Part shown: piece by piece, positions 1 to 9,015 of the stretch
Numbering within the stretch: position 1 is the stretch's first letter
Layout: every line of letters starts with the position of its first letter
Assembly: GCF_001426485.1 (NCBI RefSeq)
Contig: NZ_LMET01000001.1
Span: 1,448,363 to 1,512,362 of the forward strand
Source: Aeromicrobium sp. Root472D3
GTDB lineage: Bacteria > Actinomycetota > Actinomycetes > Propionibacteriales > Nocardioidaceae
Length of the DNA stretch: 64,000 nt
Direction of reading: 5' to 3'
The notes under the pieces: model-generated
The model's input: the letters and a program-made list of their open reading frames with translations, nothing else
What the model was told of the DNA's origin: nothing
Database searches by the model: none
Position numbers and translations under genes: made by a program

Positions 1-1011
1 ACGGTCAGCAGCGGCATCCGCGGCGCCGTCGTCCACCACACCGCCGGCACCAACTCGTACACCGCGGCGCAGTCGGCGCAGATCGTCCGGGCCACGCAGG
101 CGTACCACATGAAGTCGCGCAAGTGGTGCGACCTCGGCTACAACTTCCTGGTCGACAAGTACGGCCAGATCTTCGAGGGCCGCAACGGCGGCGTCGACAA
201 GGCCGTGCGCGCCGCCCACTCCGGCAACGCCGCAGTCAACACGTACACGATGGGCGTCTCGATGATGGGCACGTTCGCGACCAGCGCCCCGACGCAGGCC
301 ACCAAGGACGCCGTGGCCAAGCTCATCAGCTGGCGCCTCAGCGCGGCGGGAGTCCCGGCGACCGGCACGTACTCGCTGGGCGGCAAGACGCTCAACCGCA
401 TCGCGGGCCACCGCGACGTCGTCGGCACGGAGTGCCCCGGGGCCGCGGCGTACGCGTGGCTCAGCGCCTCCGGCGGTCTGCGCCAGAGCGTCGCGTCGAT
501 GATGTCGGCGTCCGACACCGCGATCTCGCAGCGCGCCGACAAGCTCGGCCCCAAGGCTACCGGCGCGCTCGTGAAGGCCGAGTACCCCTTCGGCTCGGCC
601 CCGGGTGGCACGAAGGCCCGCTACCGCAAGATCGACATCATCTCGACGCGCTTCGGCACGTTCTCGCTGGGTGACGTCGTGCGCTCGCGCTACAACTCGC
701 TCGGCGCGCAGTCCGGCGTCATGGGTGCACCGACCACGATCGTCACGACGACGCGTCGCTCCCAGGTGCGGGTGCAGCGCTTCCACCACGGCACGATCTA
801 CCGCGTCAAGCGCAAGAACAAGCCGCTCGCGGGCTTCGCGCTGTACGACCGGATCGAGAACAAGTACCGCTCGCTGAAGGAGGCCAGCGGCAAGCTGGGC
901 GTCCCGACGAAGTCGCAGCGGGCGATCTCCGGCGGACGTCAGCGCGCGTACTTCACGCAGGGCACGCTGACCCTCGAGGCGAACGGCCGTGTCACGGTGT
1001 CCGTGAAGTGA
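1..1011 (+). CDS. N-acetylmuramoyl-L-alanine amidase / PGRP-family protein with LGFP repeats (5' end missing)
   Basis: The reading frame is open from the first base, so the true start lies outside the window and 336 residues are visible. Near the visible N-terminus is the zinc-amidase signature VVHHTAG (His12-His13), and the matching second half is AGHRDVVGTECPG with the ligand-type His137 and Cys145; together these define an Amidase_2/PGRP fold that cleaves the amide between muramic acid and the stem peptide. The last 190 residues contain LGFP-type cell-wall-binding repeats, for example SLGAQSGVMGAPTT and SGKLGVPTKSQ. It is probably a secreted cell-wall protein; the signal peptide would be upstream. 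Its TGA stop overlaps the GTG start of the next gene as GTGA, so the two are probably co-translated. Confidence 0.9.
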   Translation, partial: TVSSGIRGAVVHHTAGTNSYTAAQSAQIVRATQAYHMKSRKWCDLGYNFLVDKYGQIFEGRNGGVDKAVRAAHSGNAAVNTYTMGVSMMGTFATSAPTQATKDAVAKLISWRLSAAGVPATGTYSLGGKTLNRIAGHRDVVGTECPGAAAYAWLSASGGLRQSVASMMSASDTAISQRADKLGPKATGALVKAEYPFGSAPGGTKARYRKIDIISTRFGTFSLGDVVRSRYNSLGAQSGVMGAPTTIVTTTRRSQVRVQRFHHGTIYRVKRKNKPLAGFALYDRIENKYRSLKEASGKLGVPTKSQRAISGGRQRAYFTQGTLTLEANGRVTVSVK

Positions 1012-1385
1012 TCGCCGTCGCCCGGACCGCCGCGATCGCCGCGGCGGCCAATGCGCTGTCCCTGGGCTTCGCGGCCTGGGTGTTCGACCGCTTCGACATC
1101 CGCTTCGGCTGGTTCGTGGCGGCGGTCGTGCTGTTCACGGTGCTGACGGTCGTGCTGCGCGGCGTCGTGGTGGGCACCGTCAACCGGTTCGCCCGCGGCT
1201 ACACGATCGTGGGTGGGCTGGTGCTGACCCTGCTGGTGCTGGCCATCGTCGATCTGGTCGTCCCCAGCGACGGGTTCGAGATCGAGGGGTGGGGCACGTG
1301 GATCGGCGTGACGCTGATCGTGTGGGCCGCGGGCGTCGCCTTCGGCGAGGTCGACAACCAGGCTCCCGCCCCCCGGCGGCACTGA
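1008..1385 (+). CDS. Small four-helix membrane protein, holin-superfamily-like
   Basis: This 125-residue protein has four hydrophobic segments (about residues 8-26, 33-55, 64-85 and 95-113) joined by short loops, with an Arg/His-rich tail. The layout matches small actinobacterial membrane proteins usually filed under the 4-TMS phage-holin superfamily IV; there is no phage context here and no enzymatic motif. The GTG start overlaps the stop of the amidase gene (GTGA), so coupling to a cell-wall hydrolase is the main functional hint. Function is otherwise unknown. It ends just before a long palindrome. Confidence 0.75.
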   Translation: MIAVARTAAIAAAANALSLGFAAWVFDRFDIRFGWFVAAVVLFTVLTVVLRGVVVGTVNRFARGYTIVGGLVLTLLVLAIVDLVVPSDGFEIEGWGTWIGVTLIVWAAGVAFGEVDNQAPAPRRH

Positions 1386-1396
1386 CCCCACCCTGA

Positions 1397-1462
1397 CCCA
1401 GAAGTGCGGAGAACCGGACCACATCCCTGACGGGATTCGGTCCGGTTCTCCGCACTTCTGGG
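1397..1462. terminator. 24-bp perfect inverted repeat between convergent genes, likely bidirectional terminator
   Basis: Bases 1397-1420 (beginning CCCAGAAGTGCGG) are the exact reverse complement of 1439-1462, with an 18-base loop. It fills the gap between the membrane-protein gene and the convergent carboxylase gene. There is no T-tract on either strand. A bidirectional terminator is the simplest reading. The unusual arm length also allows a dispersed palindromic repeat. Confidence 0.6.
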
Positions 1463-1467
1463 CGGGG

Positions 1468-3243
1468 TTACTCCGCGGCCGGGGCGTCCTTGATGTCGGC
1501 GACGACCTCGCCCGAGCCGATGGGTCCGCCGACCTCGACCTTCAGGCCCGTGACGACGCCGGCCTTGTGGGCGTTGATGGGCTGCTCCATCTTCATGGCC
1601 TCGACGACGATGATCTGGTCGCCGGCGGCGACCTCCTGACCCTCGGTGACCGTGACCTTGACGACGGTGCCCTGCATCGGGGCGACCAGCGAGTCGCCGG
1701 ACGCCGCGGCGCCGGCTGCCTTGCCGGCCTTGCGCTTGGCCTTCTTGGCGCCCGCGGGGGCTGCCGAGGCTCCGAGGCCTCCGGGCAGGACGACCTCGAC
1801 GCGCTTGCCGCCGACCTCGACGACGACGCGCTCGCGCTCGGCGGGCTCGTCGGCGTCCGCGGACGCGCCGGAGTACGGCTCGAGCTGGTTGTCGTAGTCG
1901 GTCTCGATCCACGTCGTGTAGACGTCGAACGAGCCGCCCTCGGCTGTGAACGCCGGGTCGTCGACGACCGAGCGGTGGAACGGGATGACGGTCGGCATGC
2001 CGTCGACGACGAACTCGTCGAGCGCGCGACGCGAGCGGGCCAGCACCTGCTCGCGGCTCGTGCCGGTGATGATGAGCTTGGCGATCAGCGAGTCGAACGC
2101 GCCGGGGATCGTCTCGCCCTCCTCGTAGCCGCCGTCGAGGCGGACGCCGGGGCCCGACGGGGGAGCCCAGCGGGTCAGCGTGCCGGGGGCGGGCAGGAAG
2201 CCGCGGCCCCCGTCCTCGGCGTTGATGCGGAACTCCATCGAGTGCCCGCGGATCTCGGGGTCGCCGTAGCCGAGCTCCTCGCCGGCGGCGATGCGGAACA
2301 TCTCGCGCACCAGGTCGAGGCCCGTGACCTCCTCGGAGACGCAGTGCTCGACCTGCAGGCGGGTGTTGACCTCGAGGAAGCTGATCGTGCCGTCGGCCGC
2401 GACGAGGAACTCGCACGTGCCGGCGCCGACGTAGCCGGCCTCGCTCAGGATCGCCTTGGAGGACGTGTAGAGCCGCTCGATCTGGTCGTCGGTCAGGTAG
2501 GGCGCCGGTGCCTCCTCGACGAGCTTCTGGTGGCGGCGCTGCAGCGAGCAGTCGCGGGTCGAGACGACCACGACGTTGCCGTGGCTGTCGGCCAGGCACT
2601 GGGTCTCGACGTGGCGGGGCTTGTCGAGGAACTTCTCGACGAGGCACTCGCCGCGGCCGAAGGCGCTGACGGCCTCGCGCACGGCCGACTCGTAGAGCTC
2701 GGGGATCTCCTCCATCGTGCGGGCGACCTTCAGGCCGCGACCGCCGCCGCCGAACACGGCCTTGATCGCGACCGGCAGGCCGTTCTCCTCGGCGAAGGCG
2801 GTGACCTCGCTGGCGTCCTTGACGGCGTCCTTGGTGCCCGGGGCGAGCGGGGCGCTCGCCTTCTGCGCGATGTGCTTGGCCTTGGCCTTGTCGCCGAGGG
2901 CCTCGATGGCGTGCGGCGGGGGGCCGATCCAGATCAGCCCGGCGTCGATGACGGCCTGGGCGAACTCGGCGTTCTCGGCCAGGAAGCCGTAGCCGGGGTG
3001 GACGCTGTCGGCGCCCGAGCGCTTCGCGACGTCGATGATCTTCTCGATCGACAGGTACGACTCGGCCGGCGTCGAGCCCTCGAGGGAGTACGCCTCGTCG
3101 GCGATGCGGACGAACACGGCGTCGCGATCGGGCTCGGCGTAGACCGCGACGCTGCCGATGCCGGAGTCCTTGCAGGCTCGGATGACGCGGACGGCGATCT
3201 CGCCGCGGTTGGCGATCAGGACCTTGGCCAGGGGCTTGCTCAC
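1468..3243 (-). CDS. accA3: Acyl-CoA (acetyl/propionyl-CoA) carboxylase alpha subunit: biotin carboxylase plus biotin carrier domain
   Basis: The 591-residue protein carries a biotin carboxylase (about residues 1-450: N-terminal [16 protein letters not shown]-grasp glycine-rich loop [17 protein letters not shown]) and a C-terminal biotinyl domain whose EAMKMEQ motif places the biotinylated lysine at residue 551. It carboxylates biotin with ATP and bicarbonate and hands the carboxyl group to a beta subunit. The accD and accE genes at 23.0-24.8 kb and the biotin ligase birA beside them are likely partners. It starts with GTG, 8 bases after an AAGGAG ribosome-binding site. The symbol follows mycobacterial accA3 by domain layout and neighbourhood. 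Confidence 0.93.
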   Translation of the reverse strand: MSKPLAKVLIANRGEIAVRVIRACKDSGIGSVAVYAEPDRDAVFVRIADEAYSLEGSTPAESYLSIEKIIDVAKRSGADSVHPGYGFLAENAEFAQAVIDAGLIWIGPPPHAIEALGDKAKAKHIAQKASAPLAPGTKDAVKDASEVTAFAEENGLPVAIKAVFGGGGRGLKVARTMEEIPELYESAVREAVSAFGRGECLVEKFLDKPRHVETQCLADSHGNVVVVSTRDCSLQRRHQKLVEEAPAPYLTDDQIERLYTSSKAILSEAGYVGAGTCEFLVAADGTISFLEVNTRLQVEHCVSEEVTGLDLVREMFRIAAGEELGYGDPEIRGHSMEFRINAEDGGRGFLPAPGTLTRWAPPSGPGVRLDGGYEEGETIPGAFDSLIAKLIITGTSREQVLARSRRALDEFVVDGMPTVIPFHRSVVDDPAFTAEGGSFDVYTTWIETDYDNQLEPYSGASADADEPAERERVVVEVGGKRVEVVLPGGLGASAAPAGAKKAKRKAGKAAGAAASGDSLVAPMQGTVVKVTVTEGQEVAAGDQIIVVEAMKMEQPINAHKAGVVTGLKVEVGGPIGSGEVVADIKDAPAAE

Positions 3244-3277
3244 TGAGTCTTCTCCTTGTGCGACGGAATCCTGCCGC

Positions 3278-3308
3278 AGTCTAGGGCGTCGATTAGTAGG
3301 ACGTCATA
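3278..3308 (-). promoter_or_regulatory. Putative promoter of the carboxylase alpha-subunit gene
   Basis: Read on the minus strand, a TAGACT -10 box (3278-3283) lies 18-19 bases from a weak -35-like ATGACG/TATGAC. Transcription would start near 3271, giving a leader of about 28 bases that includes the AAGGAG site. This is by inspection only. Confidence 0.4.
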
Positions 3309-3328
3309 TGAGGTAGCCCACGTCCGGC

Positions 3329-3358
3329 TTGTCGCGTCTGGTTAATGGTTGTTAACAT
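3329..3358 (+). promoter_or_regulatory. Leaderless promoter of the acyl-CoA dehydrogenase gene
   Basis: A -35-like TTGTCG (3329-3334) is followed after 18 bases by a -10 box TAACAT (3353-3358), which ends 6 bases before the ATG at 3365. No ribosome-binding site is present, so the mRNA probably starts at the ATG. The -10 lies within the element GTTAATGGTTGTTAAC (3341-3356), which has 5-base inverted arms and could bind a repressor of fatty-acid genes. Confidence 0.55.
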
Positions 3359-3364
3359 CGCGGC

Positions 3365-4531
3365 ATGTCCTTCGCCCTGTCGCCCGAGCACGAGACCTTC
3401 CGCCGCAGCGTCCGCGAGTTCGCCGAGGGCGAGGTCGCACCGCACGTCGCGGCGTGGGACAAGGCCCACCACTTCCCGGTCGACGTCGTGCGGGCGATGG
3501 GCGACCTCGGCCTGTTCGGGCTGACGGCGCCCGAGGAGTTCGGTGGCTCCGGGGGCGACTTCACGTCGCTGTGCGTCGCGATCGAGGAGCTCGGCCGCGT
3601 CGACCAGTCGATCGGCATCACGCTGCAGGCCGGGGTCGGGCTCGGCATCACGCCGATCCTCGAGTACGGCACCGCCGAGCAGAAGCAGACGTGGCTGCCC
3701 GACCTCGTGGCCGGACGTCGTCTGGCCGGCTTCGGCCTCACCGAGCCGGGCGCCGGCTCGGACGCCTCCGCGACCAGGACCAAGGCCGTGCTCGACGGCG
3801 ACGCGTGGGTCGTCAACGGCTCGAAGCAGTTCATCACCAACTCCGGCAGCGACATCACCTCGCTCGTGACCGTCACGGCCCGCACCGGCACGCGCGAGAA
3901 CGGGACTCCCGAGATCTCGGCGATCATGCTGCCGTCGGGCACGCCCGGCTTCGTCGCCGAGGCGGCCTACGACAAGCTCGGCTGGCACATCTCCGACACC
4001 CACCCGCTGTCGTTCAGCGACGCCCGCGTGCCGGCCGACCACCTGCTCGGCGAGCGCGGACGGGGCTACGCGCAGTTCCTCGCGACGCTCGACGACGGAC
4101 GCGTCGCGATCTCGGCGCTCGCGGTCGGCTGCCTGCAGGCGTGCCTCGACCTGTGCGTCCAGTACGCGGGGGAGCGCACGACGTTCGGCGCGCCGATCGG
4201 CGCCAAGCAGGGGGTCGCGTTCCAGATCGCCGACATCGCCACGATGGTGCGCGCCGGCCGGGCGCTGACGTACCAGGCCGCCGCGCTCAAGGACGCCGGC
4301 GCGTCGGCCCGGGAGTTCAAGCAGGCCGCCTCGATCGCGAAGCTCTACACGTCCGAGTCGGCCGTCACCGCGACCCGCATCGCGACCCAGGTGTTCGGCG
4401 GCTACGGCTTCATGGAGGAGTACCCCGTGGCCCGCTTCTACCGCGACGCCAAGATCCTCGAGATCGGTGAGGGCACGTCCGAGGTGCAGCGCATGCTGAT
4501 CGCGCGCGGTCTCGGCCTCCCGGTGGAGTAG
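3365..4531 (+). CDS. Acyl-CoA dehydrogenase
   Basis: This 388-residue protein has the normal length and all three acyl-CoA dehydrogenase domains. It shows the FAD-binding signature LTEPGAGSDAS and the C-terminal block EIGEGTSEVQR, whose Glu369 aligns with the catalytic base of short-chain dehydrogenases. It should oxidise an acyl-CoA to the enoyl-CoA and pass electrons to ETF. In mycobacteria the fadE25 homologue is found in the same carboxylase/purine neighbourhood (from memory). Chain-length preference cannot be read from sequence. The start fits the leaderless promoter immediately upstream. Confidence 0.92.
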   Translation: MSFALSPEHETFRRSVREFAEGEVAPHVAAWDKAHHFPVDVVRAMGDLGLFGLTAPEEFGGSGGDFTSLCVAIEELGRVDQSIGITLQAGVGLGITPILEYGTAEQKQTWLPDLVAGRRLAGFGLTEPGAGSDASATRTKAVLDGDAWVVNGSKQFITNSGSDITSLVTVTARTGTRENGTPEISAIMLPSGTPGFVAEAAYDKLGWHISDTHPLSFSDARVPADHLLGERGRGYAQFLATLDDGRVAISALAVGCLQACLDLCVQYAGERTTFGAPIGAKQGVAFQIADIATMVRAGRALTYQAAALKDAGASAREFKQAASIAKLYTSESAVTATRIATQVFGGYGFMEEYPVARFYRDAKILEIGEGTSEVQRMLIARGLGLPVE

Positions 4532-4543
4532 GCCGAGGCACCG

Positions 4544-4569
4544 CGTCGACCCGGAACGAGCGGTCGACG
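4544..4569. terminator. 8-bp inverted repeat after the acyl-CoA dehydrogenase gene
   Basis: CGTCGACC (4544-4551) and GGTCGACG (4562-4569) flank a 10-base loop, 12 bases after the TAG stop. It may be a weak terminator, or an operator for the polysaccharide operon that starts at 4677. The remainder of the 145-base gap shows nothing else recognisable. Confidence 0.35.
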
Positions 4570-4676
4570 ACGTCACACCCGGTGTTCACCGCGGCCCGCC
4601 GTCATAGGCGACGCCATGGCACCTCTCGTCAGGTGAGCGGCACGGACCGCTCGCCGTCGAGTGGTCGGAGTCTCCT

Positions 4677-5936
4677 GTGTCGTGTCGTCTGTGCGGGTCC
4701 GCACGCCTGAGGAGCGTCCTCGATCTCGGGGCCACGCCGCCGTGCGAGCTGTTCCTGACCGCCGAGGGGCTCGACCTGCCGGAGCCGACCTACCCGCTGC
4801 ACCTGCGTTTGTGCGAGGACTGCCTGCTGCTGCAGATCCCCGCGCTGATCCTGCCCGAGGAGACGTTCGTCGACTACGCGTACTACTCCTCGTTCTCCGA
4901 CTCGTGGGTCGAGCACGCACGTGCCTTCGTCGACGGCGCGGTCGAGCGCCTGGGCCTGACGTCCGACAGCTCGGTGATCGAGGTCGCGAGCAACGACGGC
5001 TACCTGCTGCAGCACGTCGTCGCGGCCGGCATCCCGTGCCTCGGGATCGAGCCGTCGGTCAACGTCGGCGAGGCGGCCCGCGAGCGTGGCGTCCCGACGC
5101 TCACGACGTTCCTCGACGAGCAGGTCGCGGACGACGTCGTCGCCGAGCGGGGCCCGGCGTCGCTCGTCGTGGCCAACAACGTCTACGCCCACGTCCCCGA
5201 CCTGCTGGGCTTCAGCCGGGCGCTGCGGACGCTGACGGCCGACGACGGCTGGGTCAGCATCGAGGTGCACCACGCCCTCAACCTCGTCGCGCTGGGCCAG
5301 TTCGACACGGTCTACCACGAGCACTTCCAGTACTACACGGTCCTGTCGATCAGCCGGGCGCTCGCCACCGCGGGCCTGACGGTCGTCGACGTCGACCTGA
5401 TCGGCACGCACGGCGGCTCGATCCGCGTGTGGGCCCGGCCCGCCGAGGTCGCGGGCGAGCCGAGCCGGGCCGTCGCCGACGCGCTCGCCGAGGAGGAGGC
5501 GGCCGGCCTGCACGCCGTCGAGGGCTACCTCGACCTCGAGCCCCGTTCGCAGCGGGTGCGCCAGGAGCTGCTGCGCTTCCTGCTCGACGCCAAGGCCGCC
5601 GGCCGCCGCGTCGTCGGCTACGGCGCGCCGGGCAAGGGCAACACGCTGCTGAACTACTGCGGCATCCGCCCCGACCTGCTCGAGTACACCGTCGACCGCA
5701 ACCCGTACAAGCACGGTCGGTTCACGCCCGGGACGCGCGTCCCGATCCACGCGCCCGAGCGCATCGCCGACGACCGCCCCGACGTCGTCCTGGTGCTGCC
5801 GTGGAACCTCGAGACCGAGATCGCCGCCCAGCTGTCGTACGTCCGCGACTGGGGCGGCGAGATCGTCGTGCCCCTGCCGCACGTCCACACCGTCCCGGCC
5901 CCCGCGGCCGCCACTCCCACGGAGGTCCTGTCATGA
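4677..5936 (+). CDS. Sugar C-methyltransferase-type protein (zinc ribbon, SAM methyltransferase and C-terminal domain)
   Basis: This 419-residue protein has the three-part layout of NDP-sugar C-methyltransferases of the TylC3/NovU type. A zinc-binding N-terminus carries Cys3, Cys6, Cys46 and Cys49; the SAM domain has an intact motif I VIEVASNDGYLL (about 100-110); and a C-terminal Rossmann-like domain has VVGYGAPGKGNT. The motif YHEHFQYY typical of the family's active site is present. It would add a methyl carbon to a keto-sugar nucleotide. The GTG start follows GGAG by 7 bases. It overlaps the next gene (ATGA) and leads a four-gene operon for a modified sugar. Confidence 0.85.
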   Translation: MSCRLCGSARLRSVLDLGATPPCELFLTAEGLDLPEPTYPLHLRLCEDCLLLQIPALILPEETFVDYAYYSSFSDSWVEHARAFVDGAVERLGLTSDSSVIEVASNDGYLLQHVVAAGIPCLGIEPSVNVGEAARERGVPTLTTFLDEQVADDVVAERGPASLVVANNVYAHVPDLLGFSRALRTLTADDGWVSIEVHHALNLVALGQFDTVYHEHFQYYTVLSISRALATAGLTVVDVDLIGTHGGSIRVWARPAEVAGEPSRAVADALAEEEAAGLHAVEGYLDLEPRSQRVRQELLRFLLDAKAAGRRVVGYGAPGKGNTLLNYCGIRPDLLEYTVDRNPYKHGRFTPGTRVPIHAPERIADDRPDVVLVLPWNLETEIAAQLSYVRDWGGEIVVPLPHVHTVPAPAAATPTEVLS

Positions 5937-6721
5937 AGGTCGTGCTCTTCTGCGGCGGCTACGGCATGCGCATGCGCAACGGCGACGCCGACGTCATCCC
6001 CAAGCCGCTCCAGATGGTCGGTCCGCGGCCGCTGATCTGGCACGTCATGCGCTACTACGCGCACTTCGGGCACACCGAGTTCGTGCTGTGCCTGGGCTAC
6101 GGCGCCAAGCAGATCAAGGAGTTCTTCACGTCGTACTCCGAGACCGAGTCGAACGACTTCGTGCTGCGCGACGGCAAGGTCGAGCTGCTGTCGACCGACA
6201 TCAGCGACTGGTCGATCACGTTCGTCGACACGGGTCTCGAGACGCCGATCGGCGAGCGCCTGCGCCGCGTGCGACCGCACCTGAAGGGCGACGAGTTCTT
6301 CCTGGCCAACTACGCCGACGTGCTGTGCGACGCCCCGCTCGACGCCATGATCAAGGAGTTCCACGACTTCGGCGCCGCGGCCTCGATGATCGTCGTGCCG
6401 CCGCAGTCGTCGTTCCACATCGTCGACGTCGCGGACGGCGGTGGCGTCACCGGCATCTCGCCCGTCAGCGACCTGCCGCTGGGCGAGAACGGCGGCTACT
6501 TCGTGCTGTCGCAGGAGGTCTTCGACCACCTGCCCGAGAACGGCGACCTCGTGGCGGACGCGTGCACGGCGCTCGCGGCGCAGGGCAAGCTCTACGGCTA
6601 CCGCTACGACGGCTTCTGGAAGCCCGCCGACACGTTCAAGGAGCGGGCCGAGCTCGACGCCGCCTACTCCGACGGCAGCCGTCCGTGGGCCGTCTGGGAG
6701 GACCGCGGTGTGACCGCATGA
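5933..6721 (+). CDS. Sugar-1-phosphate nucleotidyltransferase, glucose-1-phosphate cytidylyltransferase-like
   Basis: The 262-residue protein starts with the nucleotidyltransferase signature CGGYGMRMR followed by IPKPLQMVG, and has a metal-binding aspartate in LANYADVLCD. The family activates a sugar 1-phosphate with an NTP to an NDP-sugar. Length and N-terminus are closest to RfbF-type CDP-glucose pyrophosphorylases, but nucleotide choice cannot be fixed by eye. It overlaps its neighbours by ATGA at both ends, so it is translationally coupled to the C-methyltransferase and the PIG-L deacetylase. No CDP-glucose 4,6-dehydratase is seen nearby. Confidence 0.85.
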   Translation: MKVVLFCGGYGMRMRNGDADVIPKPLQMVGPRPLIWHVMRYYAHFGHTEFVLCLGYGAKQIKEFFTSYSETESNDFVLRDGKVELLSTDISDWSITFVDTGLETPIGERLRRVRPHLKGDEFFLANYADVLCDAPLDAMIKEFHDFGAAASMIVVPPQSSFHIVDVADGGGVTGISPVSDLPLGENGGYFVLSQEVFDHLPENGDLVADACTALAAQGKLYGYRYDGFWKPADTFKERAELDAAYSDGSRPWAVWEDRGVTA

Positions 6722-7398
6722 TCCGGCTCGGCCTCGACGACGTCCGCGAGGTCGCCCTCCTCGCGGCGCACTGCGACGACCTCGCGATCGGCATGGGCGG
6801 CACGCTGCTGACGCTCAAGCGGGCGCACCCCGACGTCCGGGTGCGGGCGCTCGTGCTCGGCGGCGCCGGCACCCCCCGCGAGAGCGAGGAGCGGGCAGCC
6901 CTCGCGGCGCTGGCGGGCGACGTCGACCTGACGATCCTCGACGTGCCCGACGGTCGCGCCCCCGCCCACTGGGACCGCATCAAGGACGCGATGGGCGAGT
7001 TCGCCCGCGGCGGCGACGCCGACCTGGTCTTCGCCCCGCACCGGCGCGACGCGCACCAGGACCACCGGCTCGTCGCCGAGCTCGCGCCGACCGAGTTCCG
7101 CGACCACCTCGTGCTGGGCTACGAGATCCTCAAGTGGGAGACCGACACCCCGCAACCCGTCCTGATGCACCCGCTCGAGCCCGACGTCGCGGCCCAGAAG
7201 CTGCGCGTCCTCATGTCGTCGTACCCCTCGCAGCAGTCGAAGGACTGGTACGACGAGTCGGCGTTCGCGGCCCTCATGCGCCTGCGCGGCGTGCAGTGCC
7301 ACCACGAGCACGCCGAGGCCTTCGTCGTCGAGAAGGCCGTCCTGTCCCTCGTACCTCCTCCCTCCTCCCGCCCTCTCCCAGGAGCTGAACACGCATGA
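6718..7398 (+). CDS. PIG-L family deacetylase
   Basis: This 226-residue protein has the PIG-L/LmbE zinc motif AHCDDLAIGMGG (His18, Asp20, Asp21) and a downstream PHRRDAHQDH that supplies the third metal ligand. PIG-L enzymes remove the acetyl group from N-acetylglucosamine-type sugars. Here its place between the nucleotidyltransferase and the epimerase, with ATG overlaps on both sides, suggests it works on a nucleotide-sugar or glycan intermediate. Such deacetylases recur in sugar operons with C-methyltransferases. The last 15 residues are Pro/Ser-rich and probably disordered. Confidence 0.85.
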   Translation: MIRLGLDDVREVALLAAHCDDLAIGMGGTLLTLKRAHPDVRVRALVLGGAGTPRESEERAALAALAGDVDLTILDVPDGRAPAHWDRIKDAMGEFARGGDADLVFAPHRRDAHQDHRLVAELAPTEFRDHLVLGYEILKWETDTPQPVLMHPLEPDVAAQKLRVLMSSYPSQQSKDWYDESAFAALMRLRGVQCHHEHAEAFVVEKAVLSLVPPPSSRPLPGAEHA

Positions 7399-8420
7399 AG
7401 GTCCTCCTCACCGGCCACCAGGGCTACCTCGGCACCGTCATGGCGCCGATGCTCGCCGAGTCCGGTCACGACGTCACGGGCCTCGACACGGGCCTGTTCG
7501 CCGACTGCGTCATCGGCCCCGCGCCGGTCGACCCCGAGACGCTCGCGGTCGACCTGCGCGACGTCACGCCGGAGCACCTCGCGGGCTTCGACGCCGTCAT
7601 CCACCTCGCGGCGCTCTCGAACGACCCCCTCGGTGCCCTGGCGCCCCAGATCACGTACGACATCAACCACGCCGCGTCGGTGCGCCTGGCGCGGGCGGCC
7701 AAGGAGGCCGGCGTCTCGCGCTTCCTGTACGCCTCGACGTGCTCGGTGTACGGCTCGGCGGGCGACGGCCTCGTCACCGAGGACGCGCCCCTCAACCCCC
7801 TGACGCCCTACGCCGAGAGCAAGGTGCGGGTCGAGGCCGACGTCAGCGAGCTGGCCGACGACTCGTTCAGCCCGTCGTACCTGCGCAACGCGACGGCCTT
7901 CGGGTTCTCGCCGCGCCTGCGCGCCGACATCGTGCTCAACAACCTCGTGGGGCACGCCGTGCTGACCGGCGAGGTCAAGGTGCTGTCGGACGGCACCCCG
8001 TGGCGACCGCTCGTGCACGCGCGCGACATCGCGACGGCGTTCGTCCGGACGCTCGAGGCGCCCGCCGATGCGATCCACGACCGCGCGTTCAACGTCGGCA
8101 CCGAGGCCAACAACGTCACGGTCGCCGAGATCGCCCAGGCCGTCGCCGACACCGTCCCGGGCTCACGGCTGTCGATCACGGGCGAGACGGGCGCCGACCC
8201 CCGGTCGTACCGCGTCGACTTCTCGCTGATCCGCCAGGTCCTGCCCGGCTACGACGCGACGTGGTCGATCGCCGACGGTGCCGCCGAGCTGTTCGACCAC
8301 TACACGCGCCACGGGCTGACGCAGGAGTCGTTCGACCGGCGCTTCACCCGGCTCGCGGTGCTGAAGCGGCGACAGGCCGAGGGCAGCCTCGACGAGAGCA
8401 TGAGGCCGCTGATCCGATGA
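7395..8420 (+). CDS. NAD-dependent epimerase/dehydratase (extended SDR)
   Basis: The 341-residue protein has the Rossmann dinucleotide motif TGHQGYLG at residues 6-13, a YASTCSVYG strand, and the catalytic Tyr-x3-Lys in TPYAESK. These are features of extended short-chain dehydrogenases that epimerise, dehydrate or reduce nucleotide sugars. It is the fourth gene of the 4677-8420 operon and starts with ATG overlapping the deacetylase stop. It could supply the 4-keto or 3-keto step needed by the C-methyltransferase; substrate is inferred from context only. Confidence 0.85.
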   Translation: MKVLLTGHQGYLGTVMAPMLAESGHDVTGLDTGLFADCVIGPAPVDPETLAVDLRDVTPEHLAGFDAVIHLAALSNDPLGALAPQITYDINHAASVRLARAAKEAGVSRFLYASTCSVYGSAGDGLVTEDAPLNPLTPYAESKVRVEADVSELADDSFSPSYLRNATAFGFSPRLRADIVLNNLVGHAVLTGEVKVLSDGTPWRPLVHARDIATAFVRTLEAPADAIHDRAFNVGTEANNVTVAEIAQAVADTVPGSRLSITGETGADPRSYRVDFSLIRQVLPGYDATWSIADGAAELFDHYTRHGLTQESFDRRFTRLAVLKRRQAEGSLDESMRPLIR

Positions 8421-8437
8421 GGGCCGGTGCCACGAGA

Positions 8438-9001
8438 TCAGACCAGCGACGACCGGAGGCTCGCCCACGAGCCGGCCGACCGGTCGCGGTCCGACACGAT
8501 CGTCACGGGGTCGGGCCACGCGATCGCGAGGTCGGGGTCGTCGTACGCGACGCCGATGTCCTCGCCGGGCTCGTGCGGGCGGTCGATGCGATAGCAGACG
8601 TCGGCCGACTCGCTCGTCACCTGGAACCCGTGCAGGAAGCCGGGGGGGACGTAGAGGTGCGCGTGCAGTTCGTCGTCGAGCTCAAACATCGCCTGCTGAC
8701 CGAAGGTCGGGGAGCCCGGCCGGACGTCGACCAGCACGTCGACGACCGAGCCGTGCGCGCACCGCACGAGCTTGGCCTCGCCGCGACCCCCGCGACCGTG
8801 CAGGCCGCGGACGACGCCTCGTCGCGACCTCGACTGCGAGTCCTGGGTGAAGTCGCCCGAGCGCACGGCGATGCCGGCCTCGGCGGCGGCACGGTCGAAG
8901 ATCGCGGTGTCGAACGTGCGGGCGAACCAGCCGCGGTCGTCGCCGAACTCCTCGGGGACCATCAGCAGGACCTCGTGCAGGGACGTGCCGTCGACGCGCA
9001 T
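8438..9001 (-). CDS. dTDP-4-dehydrorhamnose 3,5-epimerase-like (RmlC family) protein
   Basis: This 187-residue cupin has the RmlC signatures RRGVVRGLHGRGG, which carries the catalytic-type His, VVDVLVDVRPGSPTFG, and PPGFLHGFQV. It would epimerise a 4-keto-6-deoxy sugar nucleotide at C3/C5 or only C3. It is transcribed against the preceding operon and divergently from the C-methyltransferase-like gene at 9016, with only 14 bases between the two start codons. This leaves no room for separate full promoters, so one or both promoters must lie inside the opposing gene. Confidence 0.83.
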   Translation of the reverse strand: MRVDGTSLHEVLLMVPEEFGDDRGWFARTFDTAIFDRAAAEAGIAVRSGDFTQDSQSRSRRGVVRGLHGRGGRGEAKLVRCAHGSVVDVLVDVRPGSPTFGQQAMFELDDELHAHLYVPPGFLHGFQVTSESADVCYRIDRPHEPGEDIGVAYDDPDLAIAWPDPVTIVSDRDRSAGSWASLRSSLV

Positions 9002-9015
9002 GGGGTCATGCTGCC

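Noticed and set aside
1567-3246. A 559-codon plus-strand frame over the carboxylase alpha gene
   Set aside because: It is the mirror of a fully recognisable biotin carboxylase and has no family features.
3341-3356. GTTAATGGTTGTTAAC as a pure operator without promoter role
   Set aside because: The TAACAT inside it lies at the exact -10 distance from a start with no ribosome-binding site, so a promoter is the primary call; operator function remains possible.
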